NCBI GenBank assembly: GCA_031254455.1 | Contig: JAIRUI010000051.1 | Location: 1-6,724 of the forward strand | DNA length: 6,724 nt | Source: Chitinispirillales bacterium | GTDB taxonomy: Bacteria > Fibrobacterota > Chitinivibrionia > Chitinivibrionales > Chitinivibrionaceae | Reading direction: 5' to 3' | Shown here: positions 6,460 through 6,724 of the stretch, one piece after another | Position numbering within the stretch: the first letter of the stretch is position 1 | Layout of the letters: every line of letters starts with the position of its first letter | Translations under genes and position numbers: made by a program | Notes under the pieces: generated by a model | What the model saw: only the letters and a program-made list of their open reading frames with translations | Told to the model about the DNA's origin: nothing | Database searches by the model: none

Positions 6460-6471
6460 CAAGTATTTCAT

Positions 6472-6502
6472 AAACCTAATTCTGTAAATTAATTTAGGGT
6501 TT
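6472..6502. repeat. Imperfect hairpin between the palindrome and the transposase gene
   Basis: AAACCTAA (6472-6479) pairs with TTAGGGTTT (6494-6502) with one bulged G, enclosing a 14-base AT-rich loop. A T-rich tract (CCTGTTTTTCTT) begins directly after it on the plus strand. It could act as a weak terminator shielding the transposase gene from outside transcription, but the stem has only two G:C pairs. Confidence 0.3.
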
Positions 6503-6544
6503 CCTGTTTTTCTTATATAAAATATTATGGTTCAATCCTAGTTA

Positions 6545-6562
6545 AACAAAAATTATTTTGTT
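6545..6562. repeat. AT-rich hairpin just before the transposase ribosome site
   Basis: AACAAAA (6545-6551) and TTTTGTT (6556-6562) form a 7-base stem with an ATTA loop, ending ten bases before the GGAGGG ribosome site. It is mostly A:T and would be weak, so any regulatory effect is speculative. Confidence 0.3.
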
Positions 6563-6571
6563 GTAATACTC

Positions 6572-6577
6572 GGAGGG
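6572..6577 (+). promoter_or_regulatory. Ribosome binding site of the transposase gene
   Basis: GGAGGG lies 3 bases before ATG 6581. The match is strong but the spacing is tighter than for the other genes here. It supports the start of a gene whose end is not in the window. Confidence 0.55.
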
Positions 6578-6580
6578 ACA

Positions 6581-6724
6581 ATGGAAAACAAATATATAAT
6601 TCGTTCAAGAATTTCAGAGCATAAATTTAGGGAGATTCTAAAGATATTTTGTTTGGATATAGAAGCTAAAAAATGTTCTCAATTATGTGGAATAAATCGT
6701 AATACAGCGAGTAATATTTATGAT
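6581..6724 (+). CDS. IS1595-family (ISXO2-like) transposase, N-terminal 48 residues
   Basis: The frame is open for 48 codons to the window edge. The start MENKYIIRSRISEHKFREI, followed by a Phe-Cys-Leu-Asp hydrophobic stretch (30-33) and GINRNTASNIY (37-47), resembles the N-terminus of IS1595-family transposases. These begin with a helical segment and a helix-turn-helix (here about 34-48) that binds the element's ends. The catalytic DDE-type ISXO2 domain, about 200 residues further on, lies outside the window, so I cannot tell whether the gene is intact. The gene is divergent from the minus-strand restriction-modification operon with 270 bases between the two starts. Its position at the flank fits a role of mobile DNA in bringing or rearranging the defence cluster. 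The family call rests on pattern recognition of a short stretch. Confidence 0.7.
   Translation, partial: MENKYIIRSRISEHKFREILKIFCLDIEAKKCSQLCGINRNTASNIYD

Larger units (their letters stand above)
6438..6724 (+). mobile_element. Left part of an IS1595/ISXO2-like insertion sequence (right end outside the window)
   Basis: The transposase N-terminus at 6581 shows that an insertion element begins here and continues past the window. The left boundary is a guess placed at the GGGG that opens the palindromic region. Without the right end, the terminal inverted repeats and target duplication cannot be verified, and the true end may lie anywhere between about 6400 and 6560. Confidence 0.4.

Noticed and set aside
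1..6724. CRISPR array, tRNA or rRNA genes
   Set aside because: No regularly spaced direct repeats, cloverleaf-like segments or rRNA signatures were seen on either strand.

Overview
The window looks like a bacterial chromosome segment in which a conserved housekeeping gene borders an AT-rich defence cluster. The standard genetic code fits throughout, and nearly every gene has a clear Shine-Dalgarno sequence. The host phylum cannot be fixed from this sequence. A lipoprotein with an Asp/Gly-rich linker and a bacterial-type S-adenosylhomocysteinase would suit many diderm bacteria, including gut or anaerobic lineages.

Left part (1-1851, minus strand): S-adenosylhomocysteine hydrolase (ahcY, 430-1851) is followed 28 bases downstream by the 5' part of a lipoprotein gene (401 to beyond base 1). 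The two are probably co-transcribed. This part is visibly richer in G+C than the rest, especially the lipoprotein reading frame. A short divergent intergenic region (1852-1976) with a dyad and a candidate promoter separates ahcY from a plus-strand class I SAM-dependent methyltransferase gene (1977-2636).

Middle and right part (2730-6310): there appear to be two two-gene restriction-modification systems, placed tail to tail with only 43 bases between them. The plus-strand pair is a beta-class SPPY-type DNA methyltransferase (probably N4-cytosine) with a zinc-ribbon insert, followed with an ATGA overlap by a PD-(D/E)XK-like protein that also carries a zinc ribbon and is its likely endonuclease. 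The minus-strand pair starts from the right: an unrecognised 215-residue protein, probably an endonuclease with a D-x-K site, followed with an ATGA overlap by a beta-class DPPY-type (probably N6-adenine) DNA methyltransferase with a helix-turn-helix-like tail.

Right edge (6311-6724): an intergenic stretch rich in inverted repeats leads to the first 48 codons of an IS1595/ISXO2-like transposase that runs off the window. The insertion element beside two restriction-modification systems and the AT-rich composition suggest a horizontally acquired defence island next to ahcY. Functionally, three methyltransferases produce S-adenosylhomocysteine and AhcY degrades it, but this adjacency may be coincidental.
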